Assembly: GCA_934122385.1 (NCBI GenBank)
Contig: CAKOWP010000012.1
Span: 1 to 26,436 of the forward strand
DNA from: an uncultured Clostridia bacterium
Lineage (GTDB): Bacteria; Bacillota; Clostridia; TANB77; CAG-508
Direction of reading: 5' to 3'
Length of the DNA stretch: 26,436 nucleotides
In this document: positions 13,741 through 20,544 of the stretch, one piece after another
How the letters are laid out: the number at the start of each line of letters is the position of its first letter
Numbering within the stretch: position 1 is the first letter of the stretch
Notes under the pieces: model-generated
The model's database searches: none
What the model saw: only the letters and a program-made list of their open reading frames with translations
What the model was told of the DNA's origin: nothing
Position numbers and translations under genes: made by a program

Positions 13741-14679
13741 ATGCCAAAAGAAGTTTTTGATTTTTATGATAGAACAAGTTTAAAATCATATAATTTGGAT
13801 AAAAGTATGCAATATCAATTAAATATTTTAGGAAGTCTTGATGTTTTTACTAGAAAGCATTCCGAAAATGTTGCAAGTGTTGTTTGTAGAATTTGTCAAT
13901 ATCTACATTGTACTAAAAGTTTTACTGAATATTGTACAATTTGTGCTTATTTGCATGATATCGGAAAGCAATTTATTCCACCTAGTATTTTGCAAAAACA
14001 TTCTCAACTTACTGACGAAGAGTATGAAATTATGAAAAAGCACACTACTATTGGATACAAAATTTGTATGGATGATTTAAAATTAAGGCCTTATGCTGCT
14101 GGTACTCTTTATCACCATGAAGCTTTAAATGGAACTGGTTATCCTAATGCTTTGGTAAAAAAAGATATTCCATATGAAGGTCAAATAATTCGTGTTGCTG
14201 ATGTATATGATGCTATTGTTAGTAAAAGACAATATAAATCACACGTTGGAATTATTGATACTCTTAAAATTATAATTGATGACTGTAAACCTATTGAGCA
14301 TCCTGAGTCATACAAAGTACCTGTCAAAGATGTTAAAATTGGTAAAAATAATCCTGTTATTGTTAGAGCATTAATCAAAGTTGTTTTAGATGATACCGAA
14401 TATGAAATTTCTTGTGTTATGGATTATTTAAAAGATTTAAAAAAGGAAATTAAAAGACTTTCTGAAGTTGAAAAATATGATAAAAAGAGGCTTTCTTCTA
14501 AAAGTAAGCATAAACAAAATTATTATTTAGAGGGTATGAAGTTTTTATTAATTGGCCAAGAGACTGTTGATAATTATTCGGAGGTTTTAAGTTCTTATAG
14601 AAACATTTATAAAACTAAAACAGAGCATATTGCTCAATTATCTAAAGAAATTAAAATAATTAAAAAATTAAAAGTTTAA
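13741..14679 (+). CDS. HD-GYP domain protein, putative cyclic-dinucleotide phosphodiesterase
   Basis: 312 residues with no receiver, sensor or membrane segment. The HD-GYP domain spans about 30-170. Ligands and motifs: H40 in RKHSENV, H72-D73 with IGK (LHDIGK), H101 (KKHTTIGY), H125-H126-E127 and GTGYP (131-135), D154 in VADVYDAI. The family hydrolyses cyclic-di-GMP or related dinucleotides using a bi- or trinuclear iron/manganese centre. The position usually Asp before GTGYP is Asn here, which is seen in other members. Residues 170-312 are unusual: an inserted Lys-rich stretch (KVPVKDVKIGKNNPVIVRAL), then coiled-coil-like charged helices. Strong AAGGAG start site. Signal input is probably through the C-terminal part or protein partners. 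Confidence 0.88.
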   Translation: MPKEVFDFYDRTSLKSYNLDKSMQYQLNILGSLDVFTRKHSENVASVVCRICQYLHCTKSFTEYCTICAYLHDIGKQFIPPSILQKHSQLTDEEYEIMKKHTTIGYKICMDDLKLRPYAAGTLYHHEALNGTGYPNALVKKDIPYEGQIIRVADVYDAIVSKRQYKSHVGIIDTLKIIIDDCKPIEHPESYKVPVKDVKIGKNNPVIVRALIKVVLDDTEYEISCVMDYLKDLKKEIKRLSEVEKYDKKRLSSKSKHKQNYYLEGMKFLLIGQETVDNYSEVLSSYRNIYKTKTEHIAQLSKEIKIIKKLKV

Positions 14680-14776
14680 ATATGTAATACAAGAATAACA
14701 AATTTATGAATAAATTTTCTGTTCAACTTAATTTTGTGTATTTGGAAAGTTGCATAATTTTACTAATATAAGATAA

Positions 14777-14820
14777 AAGCAAGCATTAAAATTTTTAAAA
14801 TATTTAATGTTTGCTTTTTT
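14777..14820 (+). terminator. Terminator of the HD-GYP gene
   Basis: AAGCAAGCATTAAA (14777-14790) pairs with TTTAATGTTTGCTT (14803-14816) with one G-T wobble, followed by further T residues. Confidence 0.75.
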
Positions 14821-14857
14821 ATTTGTTAAAATGTCTGCTAATTTTTTAGCATGATAT

Positions 14858-15208
14858 TTATTCTTCTAGCCCAAAACTCACCCAAAGGGCATTATTTATT
14901 TTATTTATAATCTTTTCATCTTCAATATGACCTATCTTTTCTTTTAATCTACTTTTGTCTATTGTTCTTATTTGTTCTGCTAATACAACCGAATTGTTTT
15001 TTAATCCACATTGTTCTGAATCAATTTCTATATGTGTTGGTAGTTTTGTTTTATTCATTTGTGATGTTATTGCTGCTGCAATTACTGTTGGACTATATTT
15101 GTTGCCCATATCATTTTGTATTATTAAAACAGGTCTTATACCCCCTTGCTCTGAGCCAACAACTGGACTTAAATCTGCATAAAACATATCTCCTCTTTTT
15201 ATTACCAT
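14858..15208 (-). CDS. mazF: MazF/EndoA-type mRNA interferase, antitoxin not adjacent
   Basis: 116 residues, closely matching the Bacillus EndoA/MazF type from MVIKRGDMFYADLSPVVGSE onwards. It is a ribosome-independent endoribonuclease cutting single-stranded mRNA at short sequences. Catalytic residues R25 (GGIRPVLIIQND) and T48 (AAITSQMNK) are present. The ATG at 15206-15208 has AGGAG 8 bases upstream; an in-frame GTG three codons earlier is part of that site. The usual mazE/EndoAI antitoxin gene is not found directly upstream: there is a GerS-like gene after a 78-bp gap. In C. difficile, as I recall, gerS lies beside alr2 and mazEF, so this may be a reduced form of that cluster. Confidence 0.93.
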   Translation of the reverse strand: MVIKRGDMFYADLSPVVGSEQGGIRPVLIIQNDMGNKYSPTVIAAAITSQMNKTKLPTHIEIDSEQCGLKNNSVVLAEQIRTIDKSRLKEKIGHIEDEKIINKINNALWVSFGLEE

Positions 15209-15286
15209 AACATTCACTCCTAATATTGGTATATGTCAAGAATGTCTTTTTTTACATTATTTTGTTAAGATAAATAATTTTATTTT

Positions 15287-16012
15287 TTATATTTCAGTTG
15301 ATGCGTTTATTATTCTAAATGCATATATTTTTTCGTTTGCTACTTTATTTATATTTATCTCATTATATATTATGTAAATTATTATGTTTTGGTTAGTATC
15401 TTTTATCTCCATTTTTATTGGCTTTCCGTTTTCTTTTGATACATATAATTTTTCATATTTTTGGTAATTGTTTTCTGTTTTTGCTGTTGTTTCCATTATT
15501 ATTTGATTATTTTCTTCTTTGAATTTTGAGTTTGCATTATTTTTATAGTTTTCTATAAAATTTGCCAAATCCATATTGTTTTGGGTTATTTCTTGGTAGT
15601 TTTCTATGATTTTTGTTAGACTTAATTGTGTGTTTTCAATTTTTAAAGTATTGTTTTCTTTTATTATTTTTACTCCTTGTATATTACTTGGTTCTAGTAC
15701 TTCCTGTGTATTGTTTTGGTTGTCTATGTATGTTTGCTTCATTTTGTATTTGTTACTGTTTTTGTTGCTTTTGACTTCTACTTCAATTTGTGTTTCGTAT
15801 GAACTTATATTTAAAATGTAATTTACTATTTCTTGACTACTACTATTGTTTCCAATTTTTAAGTTTTTAGCCGTTTTATTGTTATTTTTTATTAATATTG
15901 TTGTAATTATTGCTATTACTATTATTATTGCCGTTATTATTAATATTATTTTTGCTTTGCTTTTTTCTTTTGTTTTATTATGTTTGTGATGATATGCTTG
16001 TTTTTTTTGCAT
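15287..16012 (-). CDS. GerS/LolA-like membrane-anchored protein
   Basis: 241 residues. A His/Lys-rich cytoplasmic tail, one membrane helix (about 22-44, IILIITAIIIVIAIITTILI) and an extracytoplasmic beta-rich domain (55-241). The repeated beta strands (SSYETQIEVEVKSNKNSNKY, then KMKQTYIDNQ, GKPIKMEIKDTNQNIIIYI, ININKVANEKIYAFRI) are those of the LolA/GerS lipoprotein-sorting-like fold. GerS itself is a lipoprotein needed for cortex hydrolysis in C. difficile germination; here there is a membrane helix rather than a lipobox. Its neighbour mazF supports the GerS comparison. The AGGAGG ribosome binding site is buried in a long hairpin (16017-16061). Function is inferred. Confidence 0.65.
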   Translation of the reverse strand: MQKKQAYHHKHNKTKEKSKAKIILIITAIIIVIAIITTILIKNNNKTAKNLKIGNNSSSQEIVNYILNISSYETQIEVEVKSNKNSNKYKMKQTYIDNQNNTQEVLEPSNIQGVKIIKENNTLKIENTQLSLTKIIENYQEITQNNMDLANFIENYKNNANSKFKEENNQIIMETTAKTENNYQKYEKLYVSKENGKPIKMEIKDTNQNIIIYIIYNEININKVANEKIYAFRIINASTEI

Positions 16013-16016
16013 AATT

Positions 16017-16061
16017 AAAAGCCTCCTAAAAATTTTTCTTATTAATTTTTATTAGGCTTTT
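16017..16061 (-). promoter_or_regulatory. Hairpin that buries the ribosome binding site of the GerS-like gene
   Basis: On the minus strand AAAAGCCTAATAAAAATT pairs with AATTTTTAGGAGGCTTTT: 16 of 18 positions match around a 9-base loop. The AGGAGG site lies within the 3' arm and the start codon is 5-7 bases beyond it, so the fold should lower translation. It could also act as a terminator on the plus strand, where a T-run follows, but no plus-strand gene precedes it. Confidence 0.5.
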
Positions 16062-16129
16062 TTGTTTTTAATGTTTAGTTTTCGCTTGTTTTCGTCGCAA
16101 ATTTTGACTTTATTTTCTTAATAATTCTC

Positions 16130-17068
16130 TTATTTTATTACTTTATATTCCCATTCGTCAAATGCTACATATAGAGATGCTGCTTTTATTTTATATTGTC
16201 CTGGCTCTAATGTAACTAATTCATATTTATTTCCACTGTAATTTGTTGATACGGTTGTATAATCTTGATAACTATTACCATCATATTTTTGTACTACCAA
16301 ATTTTTTCCTGATCTGCCTGCACTATCTGTATATAAATTACTATAAGCATAAATTTTAACTTTTCTATTAATATTTATTTCTAGATTTCCAACACCAATT
16401 AATAATCCTGTATATTTTCCACCATTTTTAATATTTCCATCAAATAAAACATTTGTTATATCTTCCGCTGTTGCTGAACCATTTTTATTTATTGAACTAG
16501 TCTTATAAGTTGAAATTATTTCTATTGCAGGTGCACTTAATGTTTGTATTTGTTGTATTTCCGCTATTTTATAATTATTGTCAATATCATAAGCCATAAT
16601 CAAAACATTATATTTTGTATCTGCTTTTAGTCCTTCAACTTTTATCTGATTTGACATTGTCATTCCTGACTTTATAACATTTTTATTGTTTTCATCTTTA
16701 ATAAAATAGTGATATCCTAATATTTTGCTTGTATCATCTATGCTTGTATTGATTGTAATGTCAATTTCATTTTTTCCTATATTTACTGAAAAATTTACGG
16801 ATTTTATATATTCACTTTCTTCACTCTTTCCATCGTTTCTTGAAGCGCTTCCTATATAGCTAGAAACTTTTTCTTCATATTCTTTTAATGTTGTATTTTC
16901 TAATTCTTCAGAATTCTTATATTTACTTTTCGCTAATTTTACTTTTCCAAACAACCCTGTTTGAGTTAAGGTTGCTATTGATATTCCGGCTAAAATCAAC
17001 AAAATAACAATAGTAACTACCAATGCTACAAGTGTAATACCCTTTTCCCTTTTAAAATTAACTTTCAT
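16130..17068 (-). CDS. Pilin-headed protein with FnIII-like and C-terminal beta domain
   Basis: 312 residues. Residues 9-33 (KGITLVALVVTIVILLILAG) are a prepilin-type head with Gly before the predicted cleavage site but Ala instead of Glu at +5. A charged helix with LFGKVKLAKSKYKNSEE follows, very like the RCC1-bearing protein (LFARVKLGKERYAISEA). Residues about 88-180 look like a fibronectin III domain (KSVNFSVNI; GLKADTKYNVLIMAYDIDNN). Residues 185-312 form an unrecognised beta-rich domain (LLIGVGNLEININRKVKIYA; LEPGQYKIKAASLYVA), perhaps a galactose-binding-like sandwich. The AAAGGAG start site is good. A divergent XRE regulator with operator-like half-sites lies upstream. Surface display is inferred. 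Confidence 0.8.
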   Translation of the reverse strand: MKVNFKREKGITLVALVVTIVILLILAGISIATLTQTGLFGKVKLAKSKYKNSEELENTTLKEYEEKVSSYIGSASRNDGKSEESEYIKSVNFSVNIGKNEIDITINTSIDDTSKILGYHYFIKDENNKNVIKSGMTMSNQIKVEGLKADTKYNVLIMAYDIDNNYKIAEIQQIQTLSAPAIEIISTYKTSSINKNGSATAEDITNVLFDGNIKNGGKYTGLLIGVGNLEININRKVKIYAYSNLYTDSAGRSGKNLVVQKYDGNSYQDYTTVSTNYSGNKYELVTLEPGQYKIKAASLYVAFDEWEYKVIK

Positions 17069-17117
17069 TTTACATCTTCTCCTTTGTTTCTTATGCCCTT
17101 TTCATACTCTTAATACA

Positions 17118-17145
17118 ATTATAAAATATCTCTTATATTTTTCAA
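17118..17145 (-). promoter_or_regulatory. Promoter of the second pilin-headed gene
   Basis: Minus-strand TTGAAA (17140-17145) and perfect TATAAT (17118-17123), spacer 16. The first operator half-site begins 3 bases upstream of the -35. Confidence 0.6.
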
Positions 17146-17147
17146 TT

Positions 17148-17181
17148 GTTTTACACGCAAAAAGCGTAAAACGTCTTACAC
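17148..17181. promoter_or_regulatory. Three-half-site operator between pilin and XRE genes
   Basis: GTTTTACAC (17148-17156), GCGTAAAAC inverted (17164-17172) and GTCTTACAC (17173-17181) share the pattern GTYTTACRC. The last two form an imperfect 18-bp dyad covering the expected -35 region of the XRE gene, whose TATAAT is at 17197-17202. The first lies against the pilin promoter. Confidence 0.6.
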
Positions 17182-17223
17182 TTTTTAAGAATATTTTATA
17201 ATCAAATTGGTGATATTAAAACT

Positions 17224-17466
17224 ATGAAATTACGAATTAGAGATTTAAGGGAAGATAGAGATTTAACGCAAAAAGAATTAGCTAAAATACTTGGGTGTAC
17301 GCAACAGACATATTCTAGGTATGAAACCGGTGAAATAACTATTGATATTTTTAATTTAATAAAATTAGCAGATTTTTATAATACTTCTTGTGATTATTTA
17401 TTAGGAATTACTGATATTTCTAAGCCTTATAGAAGTTTGAAAAATAGTAAGAAAAAACAAAAATGA
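17224..17466 (+). CDS. XRE-family regulator divergent from the second pilin-headed gene
   Basis: 80 residues, a single Cro/CI helix-turn-helix: LREDRDLTQKELAKILGCTQ, then QTYSRYETGEITIDIFNLIK, ending FYNTSCDYLLGITD, with a Lys-rich tail. The start has GGTGAT 8 bases upstream. It faces the pilin-headed gene across 155 bp that contain the operator half-sites and both promoters, the same arrangement as the XRE/pilin-RCC1 pair at 1418-3799. Protein sequence and operator differ between the two pairs, so each regulator is probably private to its own pilin gene. Its own stop overlaps a terminator stem. Confidence 0.87.
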   Translation: MKLRIRDLREDRDLTQKELAKILGCTQQTYSRYETGEITIDIFNLIKLADFYNTSCDYLLGITDISKPYRSLKNSKKKQK

Positions 17467-17504
17467 GACGATTCTATTTTTACTCACTCCATTTTTGTTT
17501 TTTA
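17453..17504 (+). terminator. Terminator overlapping the end of the XRE gene
   Basis: AAAAACAAAAATG (17453-17465) pairs with CATTTTTGTTTTT (17490-17502), followed by T. The left arm is the Lys-rich C-terminal coding sequence. Confidence 0.65.
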
Positions 17505-17558
17505 CTTTTTACTTAATTAATTTTAAAAAATCTTTGTCTTTTTAATTTTTGTTTTTTA

Positions 17559-18530
17559 TTAATTCAAAAAATAATCTTCAACTGTTTTCATTAATAAATC
17601 TTTATCTTCAATTTTATTAATTTCACATCTAAATTCACTAGAATTTGGCATATTTTTAGTGTACCATGCAATGTGTTTTCTCATTTCTCTAATGGCTGTT
17701 ACTTCAGGTTTGTTTTCTAGTTCTAATTTAATTTGCTCTTTTATTACTCTTAGTTTTTCCTCATTTGATACTTCAGGCAACTTTTCTCCTGTTTCTAAAA
17801 AATGTTTTATTTTTGCAAATATCCAAGGATTTCCAAATGTTCCACGGCCTATCATAATTCCATCTACACCAGTGTATTCAAACATTTTTAATGCTGTTTC
17901 TTCATCGACTATGTCTCCATTTCCTATTACTGGAATACTTACCGCTTCTTTTACATTTTTAATAATGTCTAAATCTGCTTTGCCTGAATACATTTCTGTT
18001 CTGGTTCTTCCATGAATTGTTATTGCCGATACTCCAGCTTTTTCTGCCATTTTTGCAAAATCGACTGCTACAATATGTTCGTAGTCCCAGCCTTTTCTAA
18101 TTTTTAAAGTTACAGGTTTAGTTGAGTTTTTTACAACTGATTTTATTACTTTTTCTGCTTGTTCTATGTCTAGTAAGAGTTTGCTTCCATCGCCATTTTT
18201 TACTACTTTTGGTGCAGGACATCCCATATTTATATCCACTATATCAGCTAATTCTGATACATATTTTGCTGCATATCCCATTGTTTCTTTATCACTACCA
18301 AATATTTGCATACTTATTGGTCTTTTTTCTCCTTCTGTATTCATTAGTAATTTTGTTTTTGAATCGTCGTGAAATATTGCTTTGCTGCTTACCATTTCTG
18401 TGCATACTAATCCTGGTCCAAATTCTTTGCATATTTTTCTAAATGGTAGGTCTGTTACTCCTGCCATTGGTGCTAGTATTAAATTATTTTCTAATTCTAT
18501 ATTTCCTATTTTTAATTTTTTTAAATACAT
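17559..18530 (-). CDS. dusB: tRNA-dihydrouridine synthase, DusB type
   Basis: 323 residues, the normal length. This FMN enzyme reduces specific uridines in tRNA to dihydrouridine with NADPH. Visible: LAPMAGVTDLPFR (19-31), TEMVSSKA, MQIFGSD, catalytic C104 in DINMGCPAPKVVKNGDGSKLL, KIRKGWD, ITIHGRTRTEMYSGKADLD and the phosphate-binding IGNGDI and GIMIGRGTFGNPWIF. The GGAGG start site is strong. It is the last gene of the minus-strand run but is separated from rodA by about 200 bp of repeats. Confidence 0.95.
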   Translation of the reverse strand: MYLKKLKIGNIELENNLILAPMAGVTDLPFRKICKEFGPGLVCTEMVSSKAIFHDDSKTKLLMNTEGEKRPISMQIFGSDKETMGYAAKYVSELADIVDINMGCPAPKVVKNGDGSKLLLDIEQAEKVIKSVVKNSTKPVTLKIRKGWDYEHIVAVDFAKMAEKAGVSAITIHGRTRTEMYSGKADLDIIKNVKEAVSIPVIGNGDIVDEETALKMFEYTGVDGIMIGRGTFGNPWIFAKIKHFLETGEKLPEVSNEEKLRVIKEQIKLELENKPEVTAIREMRKHIAWYTKNMPNSSEFRCEINKIEDKDLLMKTVEDYFLN

Positions 18531-18566
18531 ATTTCCTCCAATAAAAAACCGGAATTAAGATTTTGT

Positions 18567-18645
18567 ACGCAGTGCAAACTGCTGCAAAATCTAATTTTCG
18601 CCATATTTATCTTCTACAGAAAGTTATCATACTATGATAACTTTC
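18567..18645. repeat. Hairpins between dusB and rodA
   Basis: Two structures. AGATTTTG and CAAAATCT with an inner GCAG/CTGC pair (near 18559-18593), and a near-perfect palindrome GAAAGTTATCATA (18619-18631) with TATGATAACTTTC (18633-18645) around a single C. Neither has a clear T-run. Role unknown. Confidence 0.45.
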
Positions 18646-18660
18646 CTAGAATATAAAAAA

Positions 18661-18731
18661 TCGGGATTAAAGCACTGTCCCTTAATCCCTGCAAAAAGGG
18701 AAAATAAGGAACGTCCCTCAATCCCCCTTAT
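18661..18731. repeat. Two REP-like GTCCC repeats with flanking stems
   Basis: GGGATTAA / TTAATCCC encloses AGCACTGTCCC, and AAAATAAGG / CCTTATTTT encloses AACGTCCCTCAATCCC. The loops share the (A)CnGTCCCTnAATCCC pattern seen as GGGACAGTGC past aspS. The second stem reaches into the last codons of rodA. Confidence 0.5.
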
Positions 18732-19835
18732 TTTACAAATATTGTTTTCTGTCTTTTGCTACTAATGTTTAATAGAATTCCTATTAGTATATAACTTGTT
18801 ATCATTGAGCTTCCACCGTAACTTACAAATAATAATGGTACACCTGTAATTGGCAATAGTCCCATTACCATTCCAATATTTTCTGCCATATGGAATAAAA
18901 ATACTCCGGCTATTCCAGAAGCAATTATTGAACCTGTTGTGTTTTTAGCTGTCTTTGCTATATAAATCGATTTTGTTACCAGAAATACATATAATACTAT
19001 AATTGTACCGTGCAACTATAAATCCCATTTCTTCGCTAATTACAGAAAAAATAAAGTCTGTTGTTTTTGGGTATAAATATCCAAGTTGTGTTTGGTTTCC
19101 TTTTAATAGTCCCATTCCTGTTAATTGTCCTGCTCCTATAGCTAACTTTGATTGTATTATATTGTATCCGCTTCCACGTGGGTCAGATTCTGGGTTTAAA
19201 AATATATCAATTCTTTTTTTTGCATGGTCTGGCAATATAAAGTTATATAGTATTGGTAATGAAATACATGCAATTAACAATGCTCCTATTATATATTTTT
19301 TGTCTAGTCCTGATGTGAATAATATCATAGCTAGTGCTACGCAAAAGGCCATTGCTGTTCCATAATCTGGTTGTTTTATTATTAGTAATAATGGTACTGC
19401 TACTGCGGCAAATATTATTAATAGCCTTGTTGGTTTGTTTATATCGTCTGCATATCTTTCTTGTATTTTGGATATTATAAATGCTAAAAATAATATAACT
19501 GCTACTTTTGCAAATTCTGATGGTTGGAGTGAAAACCCTCCTATATCAAACCAGCTTGTTGCTCCATTTATTGGTTTTGTAAATAATACTGCTATTAGCA
19601 GAATAATGGATATGCCATAAAAAATTGGTGATAGTTTTACCAATGTCTCATAGTTTATTAGTGTTACTATTACCATTATTACAAGGCTTATTACTAGCCA
19701 TATTATTTGTTTTTTGAATTCGTCATATCCTGTCTCTTGTGTGGCTGAAAATAGTGCAATTACTCCTATTATTGATAGAATAATTGCTACTATTAATAGT
19801 CCCCATTCTATGTTTTTATATTCATTTCTTCTCAT
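18728..19835 (-). pseudogene. rodA: RodA/FtsW SEDS glycan polymerase, broken by a +1 frameshift
   Basis: Two overlapping frames together encode one RodA-type protein of about 369 residues. The first frame (19835 to about 19017) holds NIEWGLLIVAIILSIIGVIAL, QPSEFAKVAVIL, KQPDYGTAMAF and TTDFIFSVISEEMGF. The second (to 18728) resumes with GTIIVLYVFLVTKSIYIAKTAK and ends with the SEDS block LPITGVPLLFVSYGGSS. The shift lies near 19005-19020, not in a homopolymer. SEDS proteins polymerise lipid II with a partner PBP during elongation and are usually essential, so an assembly error or another functional copy elsewhere should be considered. Follows minD-minE in the same direction, starting 20 bases after minE. 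Confidence 0.85.
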
Positions 19836-19855
19836 TAAATCACTCTTTTTCTTTT

Positions 19856-20515
19856 TTATTTTTTTGATTTAACTGTTTTTGTATCTTCTATTTTCTCAAT
19901 TACTTCTTTTATAACTTCTTTAGCTGTTTCTTGTTTTTCACTATCTTCGTTATTTTCTTTTTCATTTTCTTTTTTATTCATGTTTTGCTCTTCATCTACA
20001 GCTGTTTCTCGGTCATTTTTATTTTTTGTTTCTTTCTTTTCAGCCTGTTTTTTATCGTCTTTTTCTGGCTTTTCTTTTTTATCTTCTTCTATTATTTTTT
20101 CTGTTTTTGTTTTAATTGTTTCTTTTTTTATTTCAGTTGTTTCTACTTTTTTTGTAGGTTCCTTGCTTTCTTGTTTTTCTTCAACTTCTTTTTTGCCTAT
20201 TTTTCTGGCGTCATTTTTTATATTAAGAATAGGAATGTTTGCATATAGTGCTGGAGCTCCATTTGTTCCGTCTTCGTTTTCTTTGTTTGTTAATCTAACG
20301 TCAATTTCTTTTTCGTCAACTTCTATATATTTTTTTATTACATCAATTATTTCTTGTTTCATAAGTTCCAAAAAGTCTGCTGATACATTTGCTCTATCTT
20401 GCATTAGAACTAAATGTAATCTTTCTTTTGCAGCTTCTTTTGAATTTTCTTGTGCTTGTTTTTTTTCTTCTTTCTTGCCTATACTTTTAAAAAAGTTTAC
20501 TATGTTTTCAAACAT
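19856..20515 (-). CDS. minE: MinE with a long charged C-terminal extension
   Basis: 219 residues where MinE is normally about 90. The first 100 residues are a complete MinE: membrane-binding start MFENIVNFFKSIG, the MinD-contact helix region ERLHLVLMQDRANVSADFLE, and the topological specificity domain to ALYANIPIL. Residues 105-219 are almost only Lys and Glu with Thr/Asp/Asn (for example KKEKPEKDDKKQAEKKETK), probably disordered or helical. MinE drives the pole-to-pole oscillation of MinD so that the division ring forms at midcell. The gene lies directly after minD and before rodA. The tail is unusual; its frame is clean and no second gene start fits better. Confidence 0.9.
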   Translation of the reverse strand: MFENIVNFFKSIGKKEEKKQAQENSKEAAKERLHLVLMQDRANVSADFLELMKQEIIDVIKKYIEVDEKEIDVRLTNKENEDGTNGAPALYANIPILNIKNDARKIGKKEVEEKQESKEPTKKVETTEIKKETIKTKTEKIIEEDKKEKPEKDDKKQAEKKETKNKNDRETAVDEEQNMNKKENEKENNEDSEKQETAKEVIKEVIEKIEDTKTVKSKK

Positions 20516-20544
20516 TTTTTCCTATCCCTCCACTTGCTTATATC

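Noticed and set aside
18728..19015. Separate 95-residue membrane protein
   Set aside because: It is the C-terminal part of RodA in a shifted frame, with the SEDS end motif, and has no ribosome binding site of its own.
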